A program made the translations under genes and the position numbers. A DNA stretch of 21,743 bases. It comes from an uncultured Collinsella sp. (lineage in GTDB: Bacteria; Actinomycetota; Coriobacteriia; Coriobacteriales; Coriobacteriaceae). The stretch is taken from the NCBI GenBank assembly GCA_900544385.1, contig UQVD01000026.1, forward strand, positions 1-21,743. The letters are read 5' to 3'. The notes beneath the pieces are model-generated. The model did no database searches and was not told the DNA's origin. It saw only the letters and a program-made list of their open reading frames with translations. Position 1 is the first letter of the stretch. Every line of letters begins with the position of its first letter. Below are positions 8,734-15,749 of this stretch, piece after piece.

Positions 8734-9597
8734 ATGTTCGGATACATCTATAAGAAAGATGTCGCCATTATCGCGGTTGTCCTGTGCCTTTGTCTGGGCG
8801 TGGGCAGTTTCTTCGATTACCAAATCTCGAGCATGCTGTTTAACTCATCCAGCTTGTTCGGTCGCTTTGTCGAGGCGGCCGGCGAGCTGCCGTTCGAGCT
8901 GACGGCGAGCGTCGCGGGCGTTATGCTCGTACGCGCGGTGCGTCCCGACTCCAAGGGGAGCAAATGGCTCGCCGTGCTCGGCATCCTCGTCAACGTTGGC
9001 CTGACCGGCTACGAGATCGTTTCGTCCCTGCGGGTTGGCGGTAAACTCATTGCCGTTCAGCTGGTGCTGACGTTTGTGCTGGTGATCGCCGCCAACCTTA
9101 TCGTCTATCGCCTCACGCGCGCGACCGAGCCTGACGAGCTCACGCGCTGGGCGTTGATGGTGCTTGCCGTGTGGGTCGCTCAGGCCATTATCCTCAACGT
9201 GATCGTCAAGCCGTTGTGGTCGCGCCCGCGCATGCGCGTGATCGAGGTCACGCCGGGGCTCAATTTTCAGCCGTGGTGGGTGATTGGCAACCCCGACAAG
9301 TGGAGCTATATCGCCGCCGGCGTAATCAAGGACGGCTTTAAGTCGTTCGCGAGTGGACACACCGCGCATGCGGCGATTGGCCTCATGCTCGCCGGGCTTC
9401 CCGCGGCGGCCTTTAAGGAAAAGCCGTCGCGCCGCCGGGTGGTCTTTTGGACGGCGGCTGTGGTCGCGGCGCTCGTCGCCTTTGGCCGTATCGTGATCGG
9501 AGCGCACTTTTTGAGTGACGTGAGCTGCGGTTTTGCTCTGGTACTGGCACTTGAGTGCCTTGCCGCGCGCATTGCCTATCCCAGCGGCGTACAATAG
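8734..9597 (+). CDS. PAP2-family membrane phosphatase
   Basis: A 287-residue integral membrane protein with the three PAP2 motifs in order: VKPLWSRPRMR (Lys159, Arg164, Arg166), FASGHTAHA (Ser207, Gly208, His209) and GRIVIGAHFLSD (Arg252, nucleophile His258, Asp262). Family members dephosphorylate lipid phosphates such as phosphatidate or undecaprenyl pyrophosphate at the membrane. About six hydrophobic helices are visible (near 10-28, 57-70, 79-95, 107-126, 138-157, 236-250). The open frame extends back to 8416, but that part overlaps mfd and the structured repeat. The ATG at 8734 follows GAAAGGAAAG and gives a normal N-terminus. The substrate is not determined. An undecaprenyl-pyrophosphate phosphatase role is possible. 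Confidence 0.88.
   Translation: MFGYIYKKDVAIIAVVLCLCLGVGSFFDYQISSMLFNSSSLFGRFVEAAGELPFELTASVAGVMLVRAVRPDSKGSKWLAVLGILVNVGLTGYEIVSSLRVGGKLIAVQLVLTFVLVIAANLIVYRLTRATEPDELTRWALMVLAVWVAQAIILNVIVKPLWSRPRMRVIEVTPGLNFQPWWVIGNPDKWSYIAAGVIKDGFKSFASGHTAHAAIGLMLAGLPAAAFKEKPSRRRVVFWTAAVVAALVAFGRIVIGAHFLSDVSCGFALVLALECLAARIAYPSGVQ
9590..9595 (+). promoter_or_regulatory. Candidate -10 box overlapping the PAP2 gene stop
   Basis: TACAAT ends within the last codons of the PAP2 gene, 47 bases before the aldolase start. The same ACAAT core recurs at a similar distance before four other genes here. No clear -35 is visible. Confidence 0.35.
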
Positions 9598-9642
9598 CTC
9601 CGTTTGAATCATCTGGCCGATACCCGGTAAGAGAGGATTGCC

Positions 9643-10668
9643 ATGCTCGCGTTCAACAACGACTATTCCCACGGCGCACACCCAGCGGTGCTGCAGGCGC
9701 TCGTCGACACCAATATGGAGCCGCAGCCCGGCTACGGTACCGATGCACATACCGAGCGTGCCAAGCAACTTATTCGCGAGGCCTGCCAGGCGCCTGACGC
9801 CGACGTGTTTTTCCTGGTGGGCGGCACGCAGGCTAACGCGACGGTGATCGACATGCTGCTTGCGCCGTACGAGGGCGTCGTTGCTGCCGAGACTGGCCAC
9901 GTTGCCTGCCACGAGGCGGGCGCCATCGAGTTTGGCGGCCACAAGGTGCTCACCATCCCCGGCTACGAGGGCAAGATGCACGCCGAGGACCTCGAGAACT
10001 ATATCCAGGTGTTCTACGAAAACGAGAGCTACGAGCACACGGTGTTCCCGGGTGCCGTGTACGTGAGCCTATCGACCGAGTACGGCACGCTGTACTCCAA
10101 GGCCGAGCTCGCGGCGATTCACGCAGTATGCCAGAAGCGCGAGATTCCGCTGTTTGTGGATGGCGCCCGCCTGGCCTATGCGCTGGCGGCCGATGAGTGC
10201 GACATTACCCTGCCCGAGCTGGCGCAGCTGTGCGACGTGTTCTACATCGGCGGCACCAAGTGCGGCGCGCTCTGCGGCGAGGCTGTGGTGTTCTGCGGCA
10301 TGCGCGCCCCGGCGCATCCCATTCCGCGTATTAAGCAGCACGGCGCGCTGTTGGCCAAGGGCCGCCTGACGGGCGTGCAGTTTGAGGCGCTCTTTACCGA
10401 CGGCCTGTATTTTGAGATTGGCCGTCAGGCGATCGAAACCGCGCAGGCGCTTCGTCGCGTGCTGCACGAGCACGGCTACCGGTTCTTCTTGGAGACGCCG
10501 ACTAACCAGCAGTTCGTGATTCTGCCCAACGAGGACATGGCGCGCATTCGCGAGCATGCGGCGATCGAGTACTGGGAAAAGTACGACGAGACCCACACGG
10601 TGGTGCGCTTTTGCACCAGCTGGGCCACGACGCAGGAGGATATCGACGCGTTGGCGGCTGTCCTGTAG
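9643..10668 (+). CDS. ltaA: Low-specificity threonine aldolase-type PLP lyase
   Basis: A 341-residue fold-type I PLP enzyme of the beta-eliminating lyase/threonine aldolase family, expected to cleave L-threonine or L-allo-threonine to glycine and acetaldehyde in the cytoplasm. Visible features are the N-terminal NNDYSHGAHPAVLQAL, the cofactor-phosphate loop GGTQAN (60-65), His86 in the ETGHVACHEAGA segment, the Asp173 region FVDGARL, and the Schiff-base Lys206 in YIGGTKCGAL. The length matches the family. The ATG at 9643 follows GAGAGGA. A strong terminator follows the gene, so it is probably a single-gene unit or read from the PAP2 gene. Related lyases share the fold, so the exact substrate is uncertain. 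Confidence 0.85.
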   Translation: MLAFNNDYSHGAHPAVLQALVDTNMEPQPGYGTDAHTERAKQLIREACQAPDADVFFLVGGTQANATVIDMLLAPYEGVVAAETGHVACHEAGAIEFGGHKVLTIPGYEGKMHAEDLENYIQVFYENESYEHTVFPGAVYVSLSTEYGTLYSKAELAAIHAVCQKREIPLFVDGARLAYALAADECDITLPELAQLCDVFYIGGTKCGALCGEAVVFCGMRAPAHPIPRIKQHGALLAKGRLTGVQFEALFTDGLYFEIGRQAIETAQALRRVLHEHGYRFFLETPTNQQFVILPNEDMARIREHAAIEYWEKYDETHTVVRFCTSWATTQEDIDALAAVL

Positions 10669-10686
10669 CCTGATGTAATGACGGGG

Positions 10687-10729
10687 GGCCGCCTTGCGCT
10701 GGGTTTGGCGCAAGGCGGCCTCTGTTTTT
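10687..10729 (+). terminator. Rho-independent terminator after ltaA
   Basis: A perfect 13-bp GC-rich stem, GGCCGCCTTGCGC (10687-10699) with GCGCAAGGCGGCC (10708-10720) and an 8-base loop, is followed by TCTGTTTTT. It is the clearest terminator in the first half of the window. The ribosome site of the next gene follows almost at once. Confidence 0.9.
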
Positions 10730-10745
10730 GAGGGGGAAGGGTTGT

Positions 10746-11327
10746 ATGACCGAGATGTCCGAGCCGACGATTCGCCTGGCGACGCCCGATGATGCGCCGG
10801 CGTTGCTTGCCATCTATGAGCCGTATGTGCGCCAGACGGCGATTACCTGCGAATACGAGGTGCCGAGCGTTGAGGAGTTCGCCGGGCGTATTGAGCGTAC
10901 GCTCAAGCGCTATCCGTATTTGGTGATGGAGTTGGACGGGCGTCCGGTAGGCTATGCCTACGTGAGTCCGCTTAACAGCCGCGAGGCATACGACTGGTCG
11001 GTCGAGACGTCGATCTACCTGGCACGCGATGTGCGCCATGGCGGGCTGGGTCGCAAGCTGCACGATGCGCTCAAGCAGTGCCTGATCGCGATGGGCATCA
11101 CCAATATGTGCGCGCTCATCGCCGTGCCGCACGACAAGGACGACGAGTATCTAACGCACAATAGCCAGGACTTCCATGCCCATATGGGATATCGCTTGGT
11201 GGGCGCCTTCGATCGCTGTGCCCAAAAGTTCGGCCGCTGGTACGACATGTGCTGGATGGAGTTGGTCCTGGCCGAGCGCACGCCCAACCAACCCAAACCA
11301 ACCTGGTTCCCCGATCTCCTCGCCTAA
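10746..11327 (+). CDS. GNAT acetyltransferase, phosphinothricin acetyltransferase-like
   Basis: A 193-residue GNAT enzyme resembling the Pat/Bar group (COG1247), which acetylates small amines or amino-acid analogues with acetyl-CoA. Family-typical segments are the N-terminal IRLATPDDAPALLAIYEPYV, the strand region GYAYVSPLNSREAYDWSVETSIYL (residues about 69-92), the acetyl-CoA loop VRHGGLGRKL (96-105) and the C-terminal FHAHMGYRLVGAF. A TTG at 10728 would add six residues. The ATG at 10746 has GGGGGAAGG five bases upstream and is preferred. The physiological substrate is unknown; methionine sulfoximine/sulfone-type compounds are common for relatives. The stop codon lies inside a long inverted repeat that probably terminates it. 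Confidence 0.83.
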   Translation: MTEMSEPTIRLATPDDAPALLAIYEPYVRQTAITCEYEVPSVEEFAGRIERTLKRYPYLVMELDGRPVGYAYVSPLNSREAYDWSVETSIYLARDVRHGGLGRKLHDALKQCLIAMGITNMCALIAVPHDKDDEYLTHNSQDFHAHMGYRLVGAFDRCAQKFGRWYDMCWMELVLAERTPNQPKPTWFPDLLA

Positions 11328-11366
11328 AACCACCACAAAGGTGCCTGTCCCCTTTGCGGTGGTTTT
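11326..11366. terminator. Bidirectional terminator / REP-like palindrome between convergent genes
   Basis: The left arm 11326-11341 (AAAACCACCACAAAGG) pairs with the right arm 11351-11366 over 16 positions with one mismatch and a 9-base loop. An A-run begins and a T-run ends it, so it can terminate both the GNAT gene (+) and gntR1 (-). Its core, CAAAGG, CTGTC and CCTTTG, is the reverse complement of the core at 17475-17493. Confidence 0.75.
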
Positions 11367-11372
11367 GGCAGG

Positions 11373-12095
11373 TTAGCCGATGGGCTCGGTGTATTTGGCG
11401 CGGTCGGTGCGTTGGATGCGCTTAGAGACATGGAGCGGTCGGCCGTCGGTGTCGTAGACGTAGTCGGTGATCAGGATCAGCGCCTGCCCGCGCTCGACGT
11501 TGAGCAAAAACGCCTCGTTTTGCGAGGCATAGCACACCTCAAAGGTCTTATGTCCCTGTGCTGGCGCGCGATGGAATTCTTGGCGCAGCGTCGCGTAGAG
11601 CGAACCGTTGATATCGCGGTCGATGAGCGACTCGAAGCTTGGCGGCAGGTAGGTGGTCTCCAGGCACAGCGGCGCATCGTCCAGATAACGCAGGCGGACA
11701 AGTTTGACGAGCTTGCTGCCCACGGCGGCATCAAAGAACTTAGCTATGCTGCCGCCCGCCTTGGTAAAGCCCGAGTCCACCGTGCGCGTGGTGGGCTTCA
11801 TGCCCTGGCCTTCGACCTGCTTGGTATAGCTCGAAAACACCAGGTTGTTTTCGTGGAGCGCGGGCGTGTCGGCCACAAAGGCGCCGCGCCCGCGCTCGGT
11901 GCGCACCAGGCCCTCATCAACGAGTACCTTAAGGGCGTGGCGCACGGTGCTGCGCGACAGCCCCGATTCGTCCATGAGTTCCATCTCGGACGGCAGCTTG
12001 TCTCCGCGTGCGTAGATACCGGCGGCGATGCGGTCACGCAACATGCCCGCCAAGCGCTCGTATTGGCTCAGTTTCTTTTTAGACGAAGCGTTCAT
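11373..12095 (-). CDS. GntR/HutC-family repressor with UTRA domain (GntR1)
   Basis: A 240-residue transcription regulator. The N-terminal winged helix (about residues 8-76) contains DKLPSEMELMDESGLSRSTV and the wing GRGAFVAD, both GntR hallmarks. A UTRA effector-binding domain follows (about 90-235, with LVKLVRLRYLDDAPLCLETTYLP). UTRA regulators usually sense a sugar-phosphate pathway intermediate. It is transcribed divergently from the SIS deglycase at 12301. The shared 205-base region holds two near-identical 17-mers. One of these (12107-12123) lies 12 bases upstream of its own start, consistent with autoregulation. The ribosome site is weak (AGG). Local control of the deglycase/PTS locus is inferred from position. 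Confidence 0.9.
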   Translation of the reverse strand: MNASSKKKLSQYERLAGMLRDRIAAGIYARGDKLPSEMELMDESGLSRSTVRHALKVLVDEGLVRTERGRGAFVADTPALHENNLVFSSYTKQVEGQGMKPTTRTVDSGFTKAGGSIAKFFDAAVGSKLVKLVRLRYLDDAPLCLETTYLPPSFESLIDRDINGSLYATLRQEFHRAPAQGHKTFEVCYASQNEAFLLNVERGQALILITDYVYDTDGRPLHVSKRIQRTDRAKYTEPIG

Positions 12096-12106
12096 GTGAT
12101 CAACCT

Positions 12107-12123
12107 GTATCTAACTTGTATGC
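12107..12123 (+). promoter_or_regulatory. Candidate GntR1 operator, copy 1
   Basis: GTATCTAACTTGTATGC differs by one base from the 17-mer at 12246-12262. It lies 12 bases upstream of the gntR1 start codon. Each copy holds two TGTAT/TTGTAT-type half-sites about one helical turn apart in direct orientation. Confidence 0.55.
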
Positions 12124-12160
12124 GAGTCTAATCAAGCATGTATTCAATACAACAACAAAA

Positions 12161-12196
12161 CTGCTGGTAACGAGAAGTCGAAAACCTTACCAGCAG
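12161..12196. repeat. Perfect 10-bp inverted repeat in the divergent promoter region
   Basis: CTGCTGGTAA (12161-12170) and TTACCAGCAG (12187-12196) are exact reverse complements separated by 16 bases. The repeat lies between the two 17-mers at 12107 and 12246. It may be a leader hairpin on one of the divergent transcripts, an insulating terminator, or another protein site. No T-tract follows. Confidence 0.6.
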
Positions 12197-12245
12197 AATT
12201 TCTAAGTCAAATATAGCATACAACTAGTCGACATAACCAAAACAT

Positions 12246-12262
12246 GTATGTAACTTGTATGC
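12246..12262 (+). promoter_or_regulatory. Candidate GntR1 operator, copy 2
   Basis: GTATGTAACTTGTATGC is the second copy of the 17-mer. It ends 38 bases before the deglycase start at 12301, where a repressor would overlap the promoter or transcription start. TTGTATGC also occurs on the opposite strand at 12216-12223. Confidence 0.55.
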
Positions 12263-12300
12263 CATCGAGAGCATCAAACGAGAAGAAAGGCTGATGCACG

Positions 12301-13293
12301 ATGACTACTCAGGAACAGGTTAAGGATGTCGTCTCCCAGGTTTTGGCTGACAAGGCAGACAAGGGCGGCATCAAGCGCGTCGTGTGGATTGGCGCCGGCG
12401 GATCCAACGGCGGCAACTATCCTGCCCAGTACTTTATGGAGCACGAGGCCACGCAGGTCGTGAGCTCCAGCTACACCAGCAACGAGTTCGTGCACGCAAC
12501 TCCCGCCTACGTTAACGAGAACACCCTTGCCGTCGTCGTGTCCATGCGCGGCACCAAGGAGACCATCGTCGCCGCCCAGGTCGCCAAGGACCACGGCGCC
12601 AGCACCATCGCCATCTATGTTGACGAGTCCGGCCTCACCGAGGTCTGCGACTACAAGATCCAGTACGACAGCCTGGCCGTCGATGAGTCCTGCATGGGCC
12701 GCACCAACTCCGCCGTCGTGACCATGATCGCCATGGAGCTTACGCAGCAGACCGAGGGCTATGCCGAGTACGAGACCGCTATGGCCGCGTTCGACTTGGT
12801 CGACCCCATCTATCGCAAGGCCGTCGAGTACACCCGTCCGCTCGCTGCCAAGTGGGCCGAGCAGAACGCCGACAAGCCCTGCATCAACGTCATGGCCCAG
12901 GGCCCGCTCTTTGGTGCCGCCTACGTCTTTAGCATCTGCAACGTGCAGGAGATGCTGCAGATCGACTCCTGCACCATCAACACCTGCGATTTCTTCCATG
13001 GCCCCTTCGAGATTCTGGACAAGCGCACCTCGCTGTTCCAGCTCATCAGCGTCGGCCGCAGCCGCTGCAACGACGAGCGCGGCATCCGCTTCGTCAACCA
13101 GTACGGTGGCGATCGCGTCTATCAGCTCGACGCCAAGGAGCTCGGCCTCAACGACATCAAGGACAGCGTGAGCGAGTACTTCAACCACCTGATCTTTGCC
13201 CCGATCCTCAACAACGTGTACATGCGTGCGCTTTCTGCCGTCACCCACAAGGACTACATGACGCGCCGCTACATGTGGAAGCTGGACTACTAG
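12301..13293 (+). CDS. SIS-domain sugar-amine 6-phosphate deglycase, FrlB/GfrE-F-like (SIS1)
   Basis: A 330-residue protein with two SIS (phosphosugar isomerase) subdomains. It resembles FrlB, FraB and GfrE/F, which split Amadori 6-phosphates into hexose-6-phosphate and an amino compound. The phosphosugar loop is VWIGAGGSNGGNYPAQYF (about 28-45). Glu217 and His233 lie 16 residues apart, the same spacing as the catalytic Glu/His of FraB (Glu214/His230). The C-terminal RRYMWKLDY matches the RRY...Y end of FrlB and of the second SIS gene here. Just before His233 it has CDFFHGP, where FrlB and SIS2 have GE(F/Y)xHGP. The ATG at 12301 follows GAAAGG ten bases away. It is divergent from gntR1. Other SIS functions such as AgaS cannot be excluded. 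Confidence 0.75.
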   Translation: MTTQEQVKDVVSQVLADKADKGGIKRVVWIGAGGSNGGNYPAQYFMEHEATQVVSSSYTSNEFVHATPAYVNENTLAVVVSMRGTKETIVAAQVAKDHGASTIAIYVDESGLTEVCDYKIQYDSLAVDESCMGRTNSAVVTMIAMELTQQTEGYAEYETAMAAFDLVDPIYRKAVEYTRPLAAKWAEQNADKPCINVMAQGPLFGAAYVFSICNVQEMLQIDSCTINTCDFFHGPFEILDKRTSLFQLISVGRSRCNDERGIRFVNQYGGDRVYQLDAKELGLNDIKDSVSEYFNHLIFAPILNNVYMRALSAVTHKDYMTRRYMWKLDY

Positions 13294-13330
13294 GGGATAG
13301 AGCGGCCTAACAGCTCGATATCCTCATAAG

Positions 13331-13393
13331 TTGCGGTGGAATAGTTCCTGTTTGGGGGCTTGAAGCCTCTATTTAGGAACTATTTCACCGCAA
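13331..13393. repeat. 19-bp inverted repeat after SIS1, probable terminator
   Basis: The left arm 13331-13349 and right arm 13375-13393 are complementary over 19 positions with a single G-T pair. The 25-base loop holds a smaller palindrome, GGCTT-G-AAGCC. It lies 38 bases after the SIS1 stop and could end that transcript, though it has no strong T-tract. It may instead be a mobile palindromic repeat. Confidence 0.65.
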
Positions 13394-13400
13394 TCGCCAA

Positions 13401-13439
13401 GTAATCCGCTGGGGACGGAGGAAAACGGATCACTTTTCC
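13401..13439. repeat. Short palindromic element with GGGGACGGAGG core
   Basis: GTAATCCG (13401-13408) pairs with CGGATCAC (13426-13433) with one mismatch. The overlapping GGAAAA (13420-13425) pairs with TTTTCC (13434-13439). The two hairpins cannot form together. The GC-rich, GGGGAC-containing core resembles REP-type intergenic palindromes; the family is not identified from sequence alone. Confidence 0.45.
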
Positions 13440-13456
13440 GCTCGCCGATTTGTGTC

Positions 13457-13485
13457 TTGAAAAATGTATATAACGACTATAACGT
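13457..13485 (+). promoter_or_regulatory. Candidate eamA promoter with overlapping regulator motif
   Basis: TTGAAA (13457-13462) and TATAAC (13478-13483) form a promoter-like pair with a short 15-base spacer. TATAACGACTATA (13469-13481) overlaps it. Its reverse complement contains AGTCGTTATA, nine of ten bases identical to AGACGTTATA found before the PTS genes and before gntR2. A second TATAACG copy follows directly. Confidence 0.45.
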
Positions 13486-13524
13486 AGTACGAAACATATT
13501 GGAAACAATACCGAGGAGGCTGCG

Positions 13525-14607
13525 TTGAAGAAGAGCAATCTGGGCTATGTGCTGGTGCTGATCGCCGCGCTTATGTGGGGCAGCATCGGAATCTTTGTAA
13601 ACGGCATCTCGGCCATGGGCGTTTCGTCCCAGAGCATGGCTGCCTTTCGCTTGTTGGTCGGAGCGCTTATCTTGGCGCCGGTCCTGATGTTTATGGGCTG
13701 CCGTCCGGGTGAGGGGTCTACCGTGGCTCAGGGTCCGCTGGCCCTGTTCAAGGCAAGCCCTAAAGAGCTTGTTCCCTGTGCGCTTGTCGGCATCGTCGGT
13801 TTGGCCGCCGCCAACACCTGTTATTACGAGTGCATGGGCGAGGTGGGCATGTCCACGGCCTCGGTGCTGCTCTACACCTCGCCGGTGTTTGGCGTCATGC
13901 TCGGCCGCGTGCTTTATCGCGAGGACGTGACCCCCAACAAGCTCGTTGCCATTGTCTTTAACATCGTAGGCTGCGTGCTTGCAGTGACCAATGGCGACCT
14001 TTCCGGTTTTCATTTTTCGGTTTGGGGCGTCACGTCGGGCGTGATTGCGGGCCTTTGTGGTGCGTCGCTCGCGGTGTTTAGCCGAATAGCAACCAAGACG
14101 GTCCACCCGCTGGCTGTCACGTTTTGGGGCTTTGTTTTTGGCGGTGCGGTTATGGCAGCTATCGCGGCTCCGTGGCCGGATGTCGCCGCGGCAATGTCGC
14201 CACAGCTGCTGCTGCTGTTCCTTGGCTTTGGACTCATCCCCACAGCCGTTGCTTACATCTTATATATGCAGGGTCTGTCCATGGGGCTCGAGACATCGAA
14301 AGTTCCCGTCGTAATGTCTTTCGAGACGGTCGTCACCGTACTGGTGGGCATTGGTGTCTACGCCGAGCCCGCCGGCGCGATTAAAGTCCTGGGCATCGTG
14401 TTGGTGCTCGCGTCCATCCTGATTATGAACACCGACTTCTCCAAGCTGCGCAACAGTGTGTTTGTCGGTCATGTCATTGAGAGCATGACCTTTAAGCCCA
14501 ACGCGTGGTGGACCGAAAAATCTCAGGACATGGATCTGTTTAAGGAACGCACGGGCATTGCGTTGGAGCCCACCGTGCAGGAAAGCCCCTGGTACTTCGT
14601 GCGATAG
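13525..14607 (+). CDS. EamA/DMT-superfamily transporter with C-terminal extension
   Basis: A 360-residue membrane protein with two tandem EamA units of about five helices each (about residues 6-152 and 165-303). The start YVLVLIAALMWGSIGIF is typical, as is the second-half signature LGFGLIPTAVAYILYMQGL. DMT transporters of this type often export amino acids or metabolites. After the last helix a hydrophilic tail of about 55 residues (from about 306, ending ESPWYFVR) is unusual, since these proteins are commonly near 300 residues. The start is TTG at 13525 with GAGGAGG (13513-13519) five bases upstream; no better ATG exists. Its place between the deglycase and the PTS genes suggests export of the released amine, possibly lysine. 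That role is inference. Confidence 0.85.
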   Translation: MKKSNLGYVLVLIAALMWGSIGIFVNGISAMGVSSQSMAAFRLLVGALILAPVLMFMGCRPGEGSTVAQGPLALFKASPKELVPCALVGIVGLAAANTCYYECMGEVGMSTASVLLYTSPVFGVMLGRVLYREDVTPNKLVAIVFNIVGCVLAVTNGDLSGFHFSVWGVTSGVIAGLCGASLAVFSRIATKTVHPLAVTFWGFVFGGAVMAAIAAPWPDVAAAMSPQLLLLFLGFGLIPTAVAYILYMQGLSMGLETSKVPVVMSFETVVTVLVGIGVYAEPAGAIKVLGIVLVLASILIMNTDFSKLRNSVFVGHVIESMTFKPNAWWTEKSQDMDLFKERTGIALEPTVQESPWYFVR

Positions 14608-14721
14608 GGGATTGGCAAGGCGTCTGATCTGGGGTTATCCAGCCAGCGCCGGCCTACCCAGCCCCAACGTTTCAAGTACGTTAAACCCGTCAACGGTCGA
14701 TTTTCACCCGCGAACGGTCTT

Positions 14722-14763
14722 TATACTAATTAGCAATATAAGCAACGTATAAGACGTTATAAT
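14722..14763 (+). promoter_or_regulatory. PTS operon promoter/operator region
   Basis: An AT-rich stretch in GC-rich DNA precedes the EIIAB gene. Candidate -10 boxes are TATACT (14722-14727) and TATAAT (14758-14763); neither has a clear -35. AGACGTTATA (14752-14761) overlaps the second, and AACGTAT lies just before it. The same 10-mer is upstream of gntR2, so this is a plausible operator. Confidence 0.5.
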
Positions 14764-14789
14764 GACCATAACGAAAAGGAGGAGGCAAG

Positions 14790-15713
14790 ATGAATCAGAT
14801 CATTCTCGCATCTCATGGCGGCCTGGCCGCAGGCGCCAAAGACACGCTCGAGATGGTTCTCGGCGACGTGTCGAACGTCCACGTCGTGTCGCTTGCTCGC
14901 GACGACAAGGAGCCCATCACCAATAAGGTTGAGGCTATGATCGCCACGTTCAACGCGGACGACACCGTCTATGTGCTGACCGATATGCTCGGCAGCTCGG
15001 TCAACAACAACATGGTCGAGCTTTCCAAGAACGGTACGAAGTTCACGGTTGTCAGCGGTTTCAACATTCCGTTGGCACTGACGCTCGCTATGAGCCCCGT
15101 CCCCGTCAAGGGCGCCGAGCTCGCGGCCCTCATCAACGAGGCCCGCACCGGCCTGACCAACCCCAACGCACCGGTCGAGGCTGCCGCGGCTCCCGCCAAG
15201 AAGGCCAAGGCGCCCCGTCACAGCTCCGGTCCCGCCAAGATCGTCCTCGCACGTCTTGACTACCGTCTGCTGCACGGCCAGGTCGTCTTTACCTGGACCA
15301 CCAAGGTTCAGGCCGAGCGCATCATCGTCGTCGACAACGCTGCCGCCAACGATGACATCAAGAAGGGCGCTCTTAAGCTGGCCAAGCCCCAGGGCGTGCG
15401 CCTGAACGTCTTCACCGTCGAGCGTGCCCTCGCCAAGATGGACAAGCTCAACACTCTCGGCGAGCGCGTCATGTTCGTCTTTGGCAACACTGCCGAGATG
15501 CTTCAGTTCTGCCAGGGCTACAAGCTCGACGCCATCAACCTGGGCGCCACCGCCAACCACGACGGTGCCGATCAGGTCGGCGGCAAGGACAGCTCCGTCT
15601 TCCTCGATGCCACCCAGAAGGCCGATATCAACCAGCTGCTCGACATGGGCATCAAGCTCTACGTCCAGCAGACCCCCACGTATCAGAGCGTCGACATCGA
15701 CGCCAAGCTGTAA
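14790..15713 (+). CDS. Mannose-family PTS EIIA-EIIB fusion
   Basis: A 307-residue cytoplasmic phosphocarrier. Residues 1-125 form the EIIA domain (MNQIILASHGGLAAGAK) with phospho-acceptor His9. An Ala/Lys/Pro-rich flexible linker spans about 127-148. Residues 150-307 form the EIIB domain, with His162 in LDYRLLHGQVVFTW, the usual IIB phosphorylation site of this family. EIIA-EIIB fusion also occurs in E. coli ManX. Phosphate would pass from HPr to His9, then His162, then the incoming sugar at EIIC-EIID. The ATG at 14790 has a strong AAAAGGAGGAGG site. It begins a tight operon with EIIC (36-base gap) and EIID. C-ending codons dominate, suggesting high expression. GfrA/GfrB-like by context; the substrate is inferred. 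Confidence 0.92.
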   Translation: MNQIILASHGGLAAGAKDTLEMVLGDVSNVHVVSLARDDKEPITNKVEAMIATFNADDTVYVLTDMLGSSVNNNMVELSKNGTKFTVVSGFNIPLALTLAMSPVPVKGAELAALINEARTGLTNPNAPVEAAAAPAKKAKAPRHSSGPAKIVLARLDYRLLHGQVVFTWTTKVQAERIIVVDNAAANDDIKKGALKLAKPQGVRLNVFTVERALAKMDKLNTLGERVMFVFGNTAEMLQFCQGYKLDAINLGATANHDGADQVGGKDSSVFLDATQKADINQLLDMGIKLYVQQTPTYQSVDIDAKL

Positions 15714-15749
15714 TCAACCAGGCTTTTGCCTGACTGAAAGGAGAAGGGT

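Noticed and set aside
12301..13293. SIS1 as AgaS (galactosamine-6-phosphate deaminase/isomerase)
   Set aside because: Man-family PTS plus SIS also fits galactosamine use, but no nagA/agaA deacetylase, agaY/agaZ aldolase or tagatose kinase is present, and the C-terminal and Glu/His spacing fit FrlB better. It is not fully excluded.
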